From NCBI GenBank assembly GCA_946477505.1, contig CAMKYP010000246.1:1-6153 (forward strand): a DNA stretch of 6,153 nt, in the 5' to 3' direction. Source of the DNA: an uncultured Dechloromonas sp. (GTDB lineage: Bacteria; Pseudomonadota; Gammaproteobacteria; Burkholderiales; Rhodocyclaceae). The translations under genes and the position numbers were made by a program. The notes under the pieces were generated by a model. The model saw nothing but the letters and a program-made list of their open reading frames with translations. It did no database searches and had not been told where the DNA came from. This document shows, one piece after another, positions 1-5,318 of the stretch (position 1 is the first letter of the stretch; each line of letters opens with the position of its first letter).

Positions 1-1410
1 ATCCTCCAGAACCCAGGTGTCCTTGGTACCGCCGCCCTGCGACGAATTGACGACCAGCGAGCCTTTGGTCAGGGCAACGCGGGTCAGGCCGCCGGGCACA
101 ATGTTGACGCATTCGCCCGAAGACAGGACAAAGGGGCGCAAATCCAGGTGGCGCGGCGCAATGCCTTCCTCGACGAAGGTCGGGCAGTTGGACAGGGCCA
201 GTGTCGGCTGGGCGATATAGCCGTCCGGTTTCGCAATCAGCAACTGGCGAAAATGCTCGATCTGTTCCTTCGTCGCGGCCGGACCAACCAGCATGCCGTA
301 GCCACCGGCACCGTGCACCTCCTTCACGACGAGTTCCGGCAGGTGCCCGAGCACGTATTTCAGGTCGTCCGGTTTGCGACACATATAGGTCGGAACGTTG
401 TTCAGCTTCGGTTCCTCGTCGAGGTAAAAGCGGATCATGTCCGGCACGTAGGGATAAATCGACTTGTCGTCGGCGACACCGGTGCCGACTGCGTTGGCCA
501 GCGTCACGTTGCCGGCCCGATAGGCCTGCATCAGGCCGGGTACGCCCAAGGCCGAATCGGCGCGGAACACCAGGGGGTCGAGGAAGTCGTCATCGATGCG
601 GCGGTAAATGACATCGACGCGTTGCGGCCCCTGTGTCGTCCGCATATACACTACATCGTCCTCGACGAAGAGATCGCGCCCCTCGACCAGTTCCACCCCC
701 ATCTGCTGGGCCAGGAAGGTGTGTTCGAAATAGGCGCTGTTGTAGGCACCCGGCGTCAGGACCACCACCGTCGGGTTAGCGACCTCCTTGGGCGAGACAG
801 CACGGAGTTTCTCCAGCAGCAGGTCGGGGTAATGCTGCACCGGCGCCACCTTGTAGCGGGCAAACAGCTCCGGGAACAGGCGCATCATCATCTTGCGATC
901 TTCGAGCATGTACGAGACACCCGACGGCACCCGCAGGTTGTCCTCGAGCACATAGAACTCGCCAGCTCCAGCACGAACGATGTCAACGCCGGTGATGTGC
1001 GCGTAAATCCGCCCCGGCACATCGACCCCCTGCATGATCGGGCGGTACTGCGCATTGTCCAGCACCTGCTCGGCCGGGATGATCCCCGCCTTGAGAATTT
1101 CCTGATCGTGATAGACATCCCACAGGAACATGTTGAGTGCCTTGACCCGCTGTCGCAGGCCAGCCTGCAACGCCTTCCACTCCACTGCGGGAATGATGCG
1201 CGGAATGATGTCAAAGGGAATCAGACGCTCCTTGCCGGCTTCCTCGCCATACACCGCGAAAGTGATGCCGACACGGTGAAAGGCCAGATCAGCCTCCGCC
1301 CGTTTGCGCTCGATACGCTCCGGCGGCGTCGCCTTCAACCAGTCTTCGTACCCCTTGTAGTGCGCCCGGACGCCGCCCTGGGCGTCAAACATCTCGTTAT
1401 AGAAATTCAT
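1..1410 (-). CDS. Circularly permuted ATP-grasp type 2 protein (DUF404/DUF407 family), C-terminus cut by window edge
   Basis: The reverse strand is open from ATG at 1408-1410 to the left edge, giving 470 residues without a stop. Family-typical motifs, in order: LEDNLRVPSG (155-164), PGAYNSAYFEH (220-230), RRIDDDFLDP (270-279), a lysine plus glycine-rich loop KEVHGAGGYGM (363-373), DLRPF (423-427) and NSSQGGGTKDTWVL (455-468). The last motif lies near the end of family members, so only a few residues should be missing. An in-frame stop at 1447-1449 leaves this ATG as the only plausible start; its ribosome binding site is weak (GATGAG). The family is a predicted ATP-dependent amide or peptide bond-forming ligase. 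It is usually encoded with an alpha-E (DUF403) protein and a transglutaminase-like protein, sometimes with the Anbu protease, which would lie left of position 1. Its substrate is unknown. It is separated from the thiolase by a terminator and has its own sigma-54-type promoter. Confidence 0.93.
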   Translation of the reverse strand, partial: MNFYNEMFDAQGGVRAHYKGYEDWLKATPPERIERKRAEADLAFHRVGITFAVYGEEAGKERLIPFDIIPRIIPAVEWKALQAGLRQRVKALNMFLWDVYHDQEILKAGIIPAEQVLDNAQYRPIMQGVDVPGRIYAHITGVDIVRAGAGEFYVLEDNLRVPSGVSYMLEDRKMMMRLFPELFARYKVAPVQHYPDLLLEKLRAVSPKEVANPTVVVLTPGAYNSAYFEHTFLAQQMGVELVEGRDLFVEDDVVYMRTTQGPQRVDVIYRRIDDDFLDPLVFRADSALGVPGLMQAYRAGNVTLANAVGTGVADDKSIYPYVPDMIRFYLDEEPKLNNVPTYMCRKPDDLKYVLGHLPELVVKEVHGAGGYGMLVGPAATKEQIEHFRQLLIAKPDGYIAQPTLALSNCPTFVEEGIAPRHLDLRPFVLSSGECVNIVPGGLTRVALTKGSLVVNSSQGGGTKDTWVLED

Positions 1411-1448
1411 TTTGGACTCATCGCTGAGGAAGCTCTCATTCCGGATTC

Positions 1449-1464
1449 AGCAGGTTCCATGCCA
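1449..1464 (-). promoter_or_regulatory. Putative sigma-54 (-24/-12) promoter of the ATP-grasp gene
   Basis: Read on the minus strand the site is TGGCATG-GAAC-CTGCT, against the consensus TGGCACG-N4-TTGCW. The invariant GG and GC are present with exactly ten bases between them. Only two fixed positions differ: C to T in the -24 block and T to C in the -12 block. The predicted transcription start is near 1438, leaving a leader of about 28 nt before the ATG. A perfect NtrC-type palindrome sits upstream at a usual enhancer distance, which raises confidence well above that of a lone motif match. Confidence 0.72.
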
Positions 1465-1514
1465 CCCGAAATCGGTCTTAAATCATGCGCCGAATACCAC
1501 TTTATGCCTATTGA

Positions 1515-1531
1515 CGCACCGCAAAGGTGCG
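1515..1531 (-). promoter_or_regulatory. Putative NtrC enhancer site (perfect GCACC-N5-GGTGC palindrome)
   Basis: The element is CGCACC-N5-GGTGCG, a perfect six-base inverted repeat with a five-base spacer. Its core GCACC-N5-GGTGC matches the classical NtrC (GlnG) operator TGCACCA-N3-TGGTGCA in both arms and spacing. Its centre at 1523 is about 85 bp upstream of the start predicted from the -24/-12 element, a normal position for a sigma-54 activator. It could instead bind another dimeric regulator, but the match to the NtrC core is exact. Confidence 0.68.
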
Positions 1532-1535
1532 CCTG

Positions 1536-1552
1536 ATTTTCAACATGGTGCA
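1536..1552 (-). promoter_or_regulatory. Possible second, weak NtrC half site
   Basis: One arm is a perfect TGCACCA on the minus strand (1546-1552). The other arm (1536-1542) matches the consensus at only two of seven positions. The centre at 1544 is 21 bp from that of the perfect site, two helical turns, so both would face the same side of the DNA. Paired strong and weak NtrC sites in phase are typical of NtrC enhancers. Alone this half site would not be convincing. Confidence 0.35.
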
Positions 1553-1555
1553 AAT

Positions 1556-1587
1556 AAAAAACCCGCTGGATTTCTCCAGCGGGTTTT
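1556..1587 (-). terminator. Rho-independent terminator of the thiolase operon
   Basis: A 13-bp perfect stem (AAAACCCGCTGGA with its complement, 1558-1570 and 1575-1587) encloses a four-base loop that reads GAAA on the minus strand, a stable GNRA tetraloop. On the minus strand the stem runs into a T tract (complement of 1556-1561). The hairpin begins 21 nt after the thiolase stop codon. On the plus strand it is followed by TTTTCC, but no plus-strand gene reads into it. It should insulate the ATP-grasp promoter from upstream transcription. Confidence 0.93.
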
Positions 1588-1608
1588 CCGGAAACGACCG
1601 CGAATCGC

Positions 1609-2790
1609 TTAGACGCGTTCGAAGATCACGGCGATACCCTGGCCGCCACCGATACACATGGTGACCAGGCAGTACTTGCCGCCGATACGGTTCATTTCGT
1701 AGATCGCCTTGGTAGCGATGAAGGCGCCGGAACAGCCGACCGGGTGGCCGAGGGCGATGGCGCCACCGTTCGGGTTGGTCTTGGCCGGGTCGAGACCCAG
1801 AACCTTCGAAACCGACAGAGCCTGGGCGGCGAAGGCTTCGTTCGACTCGATGACATCCATCTGGTCCAGGCTCAGGCCGGCCTTCTTCAGGGCCAGCTTG
1901 GTCGCCGGGATCGGGCCTTCGCCCATGACGTCGTTCGGCACACCGGCCACAGCGTAGGAGACCATGCGGGCGATCGGCTTCTGACCAGCAGCGGCAGCCT
2001 TGGCGGCATCGGCGAGCACGAAGAACGCAGCGCCGTCGTTGATGCCGGAAGCGTTACCGGCGGTGACGGTACCATCCTTCTTGAAGGCCGGCTTCATCTT
2101 GGCCAGGGACTCCAGCGTGGTGCCACGCTTCAGGTGCTCGTCAGTGTCGAACACAACCTCGCCCTTGCGGGTCTGCTTGACGATCGGCAGGATCTGCGAC
2201 TTGAAGTGGCCAGCGTCAATGGCGGCAGCAGCGCGACGCTGCGACTCGACAGCGAAGGCATCCTGCTCTTCACGGGAAATACCGTGCTTGGCGGCAAGAT
2301 TTTCAGCGGTGATACCCATGTGGCCGACGCCGAACGGGTCGGTCAGCACGGCAACCATGGCGTCGATGGCCTTGGTGTCGCCCATGCGGGCACCAGAACG
2401 CAGTGCCGGCATCAGGTAGGCTACCTTGGACATGACTTCAACGCCGCCGCCGATACCGTAGTCGGAATCGCCGAGCAGAATGTTCTGGGCGGTGGTCACG
2501 ATGGCCTGCAGGCCGGAGGCGCACAGACGGGAAACCTGCATGGCGACGGAATCCATCGGCAGGCCGGCCTGGATGGAGGCAACACGGGAGACGTAGGCGT
2601 AACGGGAATCGACCGGCATCGTGGTGCCGACGGTCACGTAGTTAATGGCTTGCGGATCGACGCCGGAACGGGCGATCGCTTCCTTCATCACGGTACCGCC
2701 CAGATCGCACGGATCCATGTCGGCCAGCGAACCACCGAAAGCACCGATGGGGGAACGAACAGCACTCAGAACGACAACATCTTTGCTCAT
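1609..2790 (-). CDS. Acetyl-CoA C-acyltransferase (thiolase II family, BktB-like)
   Basis: A 393-residue thiolase, essentially the same length as the well-studied Zoogloea enzyme (392). The catalytic set is present: acylated Cys90 in RLCASGLQA, Asn317 in NEAFA, His349 in GHPVG and Cys379 in CIGGGQG. The enzyme condenses two acyl-CoA molecules to a 3-ketoacyl-CoA or does the reverse, acting in beta-oxidation or polyhydroxyalkanoate precursor supply in the cytoplasm. Several stretches recall the Cupriavidus beta-ketothiolase BktB (LLGD.D..IGGG, GARMGD, FDTDEH, GQGIA.IFER), suggesting longer substrates than acetoacetyl-CoA; this comparison is from memory. The start is fixed by a perfect AGGAGG five bases before the ATG. 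An upstream in-frame ATG at 2893-2895 would overlap the previous gene and is rejected. It is the last gene of its run, 22 nt after the CbiB-like gene. Odd points: Ser87 where many thiolases have Asn, and Cys353 in HPVGCSG. Confidence 0.95.
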   Translation of the reverse strand: MSKDVVVLSAVRSPIGAFGGSLADMDPCDLGGTVMKEAIARSGVDPQAINYVTVGTTMPVDSRYAYVSRVASIQAGLPMDSVAMQVSRLCASGLQAIVTTAQNILLGDSDYGIGGGVEVMSKVAYLMPALRSGARMGDTKAIDAMVAVLTDPFGVGHMGITAENLAAKHGISREEQDAFAVESQRRAAAAIDAGHFKSQILPIVKQTRKGEVVFDTDEHLKRGTTLESLAKMKPAFKKDGTVTAGNASGINDGAAFFVLADAAKAAAAGQKPIARMVSYAVAGVPNDVMGEGPIPATKLALKKAGLSLDQMDVIESNEAFAAQALSVSKVLGLDPAKTNPNGGAIALGHPVGCSGAFIATKAIYEMNRIGGKYCLVTMCIGGGQGIAVIFERV

Positions 2791-2795
2791 GAAAA

Positions 2796-2801
2796 CCTCC
2801 T
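2796..2801 (-). promoter_or_regulatory. Strong Shine-Dalgarno of the thiolase gene
   Basis: On the minus strand this reads AGGAGG, followed by TTTTC and ATG, which is an ideal sequence and spacing. It decides the start codon against the longer reading frame beginning at 2895. The two genes just upstream have poor sites, so the thiolase is probably translated much more efficiently than the rest of the run. Confidence 0.85.
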
Positions 2802-2812
2802 GATATAAGTAT

Positions 2813-3733
2813 TCAGCCCACCAGACTAGCGAGCCCCAGCAAAAAGAGCAACAACATCCACACCACCGTGGCTCGCCAGACGAGGCCCACGGCACTTTGC
2901 ATGAAATCTACGTCGGCTGGATCGCCCAGCCCAAGCTCCCCACGGTCGGCGACTTCAACGCCATCGGCAACAGGCCTCCCCAACTGCACACCCAGAGCCC
3001 CCGCACCGGCTGCCAGCACGATGCCCAGGTCGCGATCGGGCCATTGCGCCGGCTGCGTCCGCCAGCAATACACCGCATCCTCAAAGTCGCCCACAATGGC
3101 GAATGCCGAAGCGGTCGTCCGCAAGGGCAGCCAGTCAATTACACCGAACGCCTGACGGGAAAACAGCGCAAACTGGTTTTCCTCATCGACACGTACATTC
3201 CATCGGTCGCGAACGATCAGCGCAAGACGATAGAGCAAGGCGCCGCAAGGCCCGGGGAGCAGGATGAACCACAGCAACACGGCAAAAACATGCCGGTGCG
3301 AAGCCGCCAAGGCCCCCTCGATCGACAGCCGCGCGATGTCTTCCGATCCCAGGTTATAGGTCGAGCGCCCCTGCCACTCGGCGAGCAAGGTACGAGCCCG
3401 TTCCAGATCACCAAGGCGCAAGGCAAGTTGAATCTCGGTGTAATGGTGACTGAATTGACGGAAGCCCATGGTCAGATAAAGCACGCCGACATTGAGGAGC
3501 AGGCCGAACAATGGATTCAGCGCGTGCAGGGCACCATAGGCTATGCCGACCAGAGCGACCGGCAGCAGAACGGCAAAACACCAAGCCAGAACGCCATGGC
3601 GATAGGCGCCGGCATTAAAACGGGACTCGATGAATTCCGCCCATGCACCCAGCGGCTCAGCAATGATGCGACGGTAATCGAGGGGCTGCAGCTGCTCGAT
3701 GAGAAAGACTGCAATCAGCGAAAGAAGACTCAT
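2813..3733 (-). CDS. CobD/CbiB (AmpE-like) family integral membrane protein
   Basis: A 306-residue membrane protein. Hydrophobic segments lie at about 1-13, 47-69, 73-90, 148-174 and 284-305. The layout follows CbiB, the inner-membrane enzyme that attaches aminopropanol phosphate to cobyric acid in cobalamin synthesis. CbiB-like stretches: LFGLLL.VGVLYLTMGFRQF (76-94), FILLPGPCGALLYRLA (156-171), DWLPLRTTASAFAIVGDF (200-217) and GIVLAAGAGALGVQLG (237-252). However, the polar residues I recall in true CbiB (Glu-Asn before the third membrane segment and Asn-Thr-Leu-Asp after it) read Ser-His and Leu-Ile-Val-Arg-Asp here. No other cobalamin gene is in the window. It is therefore safer as a CbiB-like or AmpE-like protein of unknown activity. 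The start gives the expected N-terminus of this group, but has no clear Shine-Dalgarno. The gene lies 64 nt after the Nudix gene and 22 nt before the thiolase. Confidence 0.85.
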   Translation of the reverse strand: MSLLSLIAVFLIEQLQPLDYRRIIAEPLGAWAEFIESRFNAGAYRHGVLAWCFAVLLPVALVGIAYGALHALNPLFGLLLNVGVLYLTMGFRQFSHHYTEIQLALRLGDLERARTLLAEWQGRSTYNLGSEDIARLSIEGALAASHRHVFAVLLWFILLPGPCGALLYRLALIVRDRWNVRVDEENQFALFSRQAFGVIDWLPLRTTASAFAIVGDFEDAVYCWRTQPAQWPDRDLGIVLAAGAGALGVQLGRPVADGVEVADRGELGLGDPADVDFMQSAVGLVWRATVVWMLLLFLLGLASLVG

Positions 3734-3797
3734 GTGGGGCTGAGGATTGCCGTGTTCGGCTTATTTTCGTATTGCAAAACGCCACGATACCACAAGC

Positions 3798-4394
3798 TCA
3801 GGGCACCTGGAGCAGCCCGAGCCGCTCGGACAATGAACGGATCATGCCGGCCGTCGCCCCCCAGATGAAATAGTCCCCATATGGCATGGCGAAGTAATGA
3901 CGCAAGGCTCCGCGATAATGCAGCGAATGTTGCTGGTGATTGGCCGGATTGATCAGGAAAGCCAGCGGCACCTCGAAGATCTCCGCAACCTCGAAGGGAT
4001 CCGGCCGCAAATCGAAGGGCGGGCGCACCAGCGCAACGACCGGGGTAACCCGGAACCCGGTCCCCGTCCGGTACTCGGGCAGGAAACCGACGATTTCGAC
4101 ACGCTCGCGGGACAGTCCGATTTCCTCCTCGGTCTCGCGCAAGGCCGTTTCGATCGGCGTCTGATCATGCGCTTCGACGCGACCGCCGGGGAAGCTGATC
4201 TGCCCGGCGTGGTCCCGGAGGTGGGCCGTCCGCTGGGTGAGCAGGACAGTATGTCCGTCATCACGCAGAACAATTGGAAAGAGCACAGCGGCCGGCGTCA
4301 GAGGCTGATCCAGCGCACCATCTTCCTGAACGAAGTGACCGGCCTTTTGCTCCATGAGCAAACTGGCGCGCAGTCGATCCAGATCGACGCTCAT
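3798..4394 (-). CDS. Nudix hydrolase, CoA pyrophosphatase (NudL/YeaB-like)
   Basis: A 198-residue Nudix protein. It carries the CoA-specific signature LLTQRTAHLRDHAGQISFPGG (residues 51-71), which fits the NuCoA motif LLTxR-x3-4-R-x3-G-x3-FPGG. This runs straight into the Nudix box, ending RETEEEIGL (86-94) with the metal-binding glutamates Glu87, Glu90 and Glu91. The early part of the box reads GRVEAHDQTP and lacks the usual Gx5E glutamate, as I recall is common in this subfamily. Known members hydrolyse CoA and its derivatives to 3',5'-ADP and 4'-phosphopantetheine in the cytoplasm. The start codon overlaps the stop of the 85-residue gene (ATGA), and no good Shine-Dalgarno is present at proper distance, so translation is probably coupled to that gene. 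Confidence 0.93.
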   Translation of the reverse strand: MSVDLDRLRASLLMEQKAGHFVQEDGALDQPLTPAAVLFPIVLRDDGHTVLLTQRTAHLRDHAGQISFPGGRVEAHDQTPIETALRETEEEIGLSRERVEIVGFLPEYRTGTGFRVTPVVALVRPPFDLRPDPFEVAEIFEVPLAFLINPANHQQHSLHYRGALRHYFAMPYGDYFIWGATAGMIRSLSERLGLLQVP

Positions 4395-4648
4395 TTTGCC
4401 AGGGAGTCTTCCTCGATTTCTGCATTCACCGAAGCCAAGGCATCCTGCAAGGTTTCTTCGGACAGACCGTTGATCGTAGTCGCTACCAAGTCAGCCGACT
4501 CGACCGCCCCCACCGGCAGCCGCTTGCTGTCCAGGCTGGCAATCAACACGGCCGCTGAGCCGGCCACACGAAGCAAGGCCTGTCGCTCCCCCATCATCAA
4601 CTCAATCTCACGGCGCAACAGCGCGATTTCCTGATCTTTCTGCGGCAT
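4391..4648 (-). CDS. Small uncharacterised protein (85 aa) with N-terminal coiled coil
   Basis: Not recognised. The N-terminal third (residues about 4-30: EIALLRREIELMMGERQALL) has hydrophobic residues spaced as in a short amphipathic helix or coiled coil. The middle is alanine- and valine-rich (RVAGSAAVLIASLDS), and the C-terminal part is acidic and helical (LSEETLQDALASVNAEIEED). There is no signal peptide, cysteine pair or clear membrane segment. It is a real gene on context: AGGAGA stands six bases before the ATG and partly overlaps the protease stop codon, and its own stop overlaps the Nudix start. It should be cytoplasmic and co-produced with the Nudix enzyme. It might be a small oligomerisation or partner protein, but nothing in the sequence proves this. 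Confidence 0.82.
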   Translation of the reverse strand: MPQKDQEIALLRREIELMMGERQALLRVAGSAAVLIASLDSKRLPVGAVESADLVATTINGLSEETLQDALASVNAEIEEDSLAK

Positions 4649-4653
4649 TGTTC

Positions 4654-4659
4654 TCTCCT
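4654..4659 (-). promoter_or_regulatory. Shine-Dalgarno of the 85-aa gene, embedded in the protease stop codon
   Basis: On the minus strand AGGAGA lies five bases before the ATG at 4646-4648, and its first two bases belong to the protease stop codon TAG (4658-4660). This fixes the start of the small gene. It also suggests that ribosomes ending on the protease reading frame can re-initiate here. Confidence 0.75.
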
Positions 4660-5296
4660 AGAATCGTCTTTTAAGTGTCATGGTACTGCCGTCACGAAGC
4701 ATTTCCATCCGGTTCAGAAAGCTCATGCCGAGCAAGGCTATCGGCATCTCTGTCTGATGGATCAGTGCATCGACGTTGTGCAACGTGACATCGCCGATAC
4801 GGACGGTATCCAGTTGCACCTTGCTCACGACGGCCTGGCCGTTGGCCGTATTGGTCATCGCTTTCTGCCCGCGATTGAAATCCACGCCAACCCGCCGCGC
4901 ATCGGTGGCCCCCAGGGAAATCATCGTCGCCCCGGTATCGACCAGAAAGCGGACCGAGGTGCCGTTGATCGTACCGGTCGTGTAGAAATGTCCCTGAGCA
5001 TCGGCCGTCATGATGATCTTGCCGGAGCCATCCGAATTGACCGCGCCGATGGCATGCTGACCGACGCGTAGCGGACGCTTCTTGCCGCCAATCTCAAGTA
5101 TGACCTGATCGCTCTGTATGGATAGCACCTTGACACCATCGACCGTGTGCCCGACCGGTACGGACTGCGGTTCGGAACCATTGATCATCAACATGGCCTT
5201 GCTACCCATGATGCCCGCCAGTCCGACATCCTGGGCGCCTGCCGCAAACGGCAGCAAAACAAGCAGAAGCGCGAGGAGCGTAGAATGGCCGCTCAC
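4658..5296 (-). CDS. Secreted or periplasmic retropepsin-like aspartic protease (TIGR02281-type)
   Basis: Counting from GTG at 5294-5296 the protein has 212 residues. Residues 6-21 are a hydrophobic signal segment ending AAGA before QD, a plausible signal peptidase site. Residues about 24-83 (LAGIMGSKAMLMING...GKKRPLRVGQ) resemble the periplasmic homology domain of GspC/PilP proteins. Residues about 100-212 are a single retropepsin-like domain: catalytic Asp120 in LVDTGAT, then ALLGMSFLNRMEM (187-199), the usual hydrophobic-hydrophobic-Gly element. Such proteins must dimerise to form an active site. Their substrates in bacteria are mostly unknown. The start is uncertain: ATG at 5318-5320 or 5333-5335 would add 8 or 13 residues, and the latter has GGGGAG nine bases upstream. 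Both would overlap the divergent amidotransferase gene, and the added stretch uses rare codons (AGA, TCA, GGA), so GTG is preferred. It is the first gene of the minus-strand run. Confidence 0.88.
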   Translation of the reverse strand: MSGHSTLLALLLVLLPFAAGAQDVGLAGIMGSKAMLMINGSEPQSVPVGHTVDGVKVLSIQSDQVILEIGGKKRPLRVGQHAIGAVNSDGSGKIIMTADAQGHFYTTGTINGTSVRFLVDTGATMISLGATDARRVGVDFNRGQKAMTNTANGQAVVSKVQLDTVRIGDVTLHNVDALIHQTEMPIALLGMSFLNRMEMLRDGSTMTLKRRF

Positions 5297-5318
5297 TTTT
5301 CCGGATGATCTCTCCGCC

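Noticed and set aside
1465..1514. IHF site between the NtrC palindrome and the sigma-54 promoter
   Set aside because: The stretch is moderately AT-rich and partial matches exist, but none satisfies the WATCAA-N4-TTR consensus.
148..1536. Long plus-strand open frame (462 codons) across the ATP-grasp gene
   Set aside because: It is antisense to a gene with clear family motifs, has no recognisable domain, and reads as a histidine/arginine-rich shadow caused by GC-rich codon bias.
1744..2808. Plus-strand open frame (354 codons) opposite the thiolase
   Set aside because: Complete antisense mirror of a highly codon-biased thiolase gene; glycine/histidine-rich, no ribosome binding site and no domain.
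2791..2895. N-terminal extension of the thiolase from ATG at 2893-2895
   Set aside because: The extra 35 residues overlap the CbiB-like gene and are Trp/Cys-rich; an ideal AGGAGG precedes the internal ATG, and the normal thiolase N-terminus starts there.
3734..3797. Promoter or terminator in the gap before the CbiB-like gene
   Set aside because: No stem followed by a T tract and no convincing -35/-10 pair; the gap is left unannotated.
2897..3868. Plus-strand open frame (323 codons) opposite the CbiB-like gene
   Set aside because: Antisense shadow; the minus strand has coherent membrane segments and family motifs.
3897..4634. Plus-strand open frame (245 codons) opposite the Nudix and 85-aa genes
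   Set aside because: It spans two genes that have overlap signals and a Nudix signature on the other strand; no motif of its own.
5281..5286. TAGAAT as a -10 box for the GATase
   Set aside because: Good hexamer at a sensible distance from the ATG, but no recognisable -35 at 16-18 bp upstream, so it is too weak to list as a promoter.
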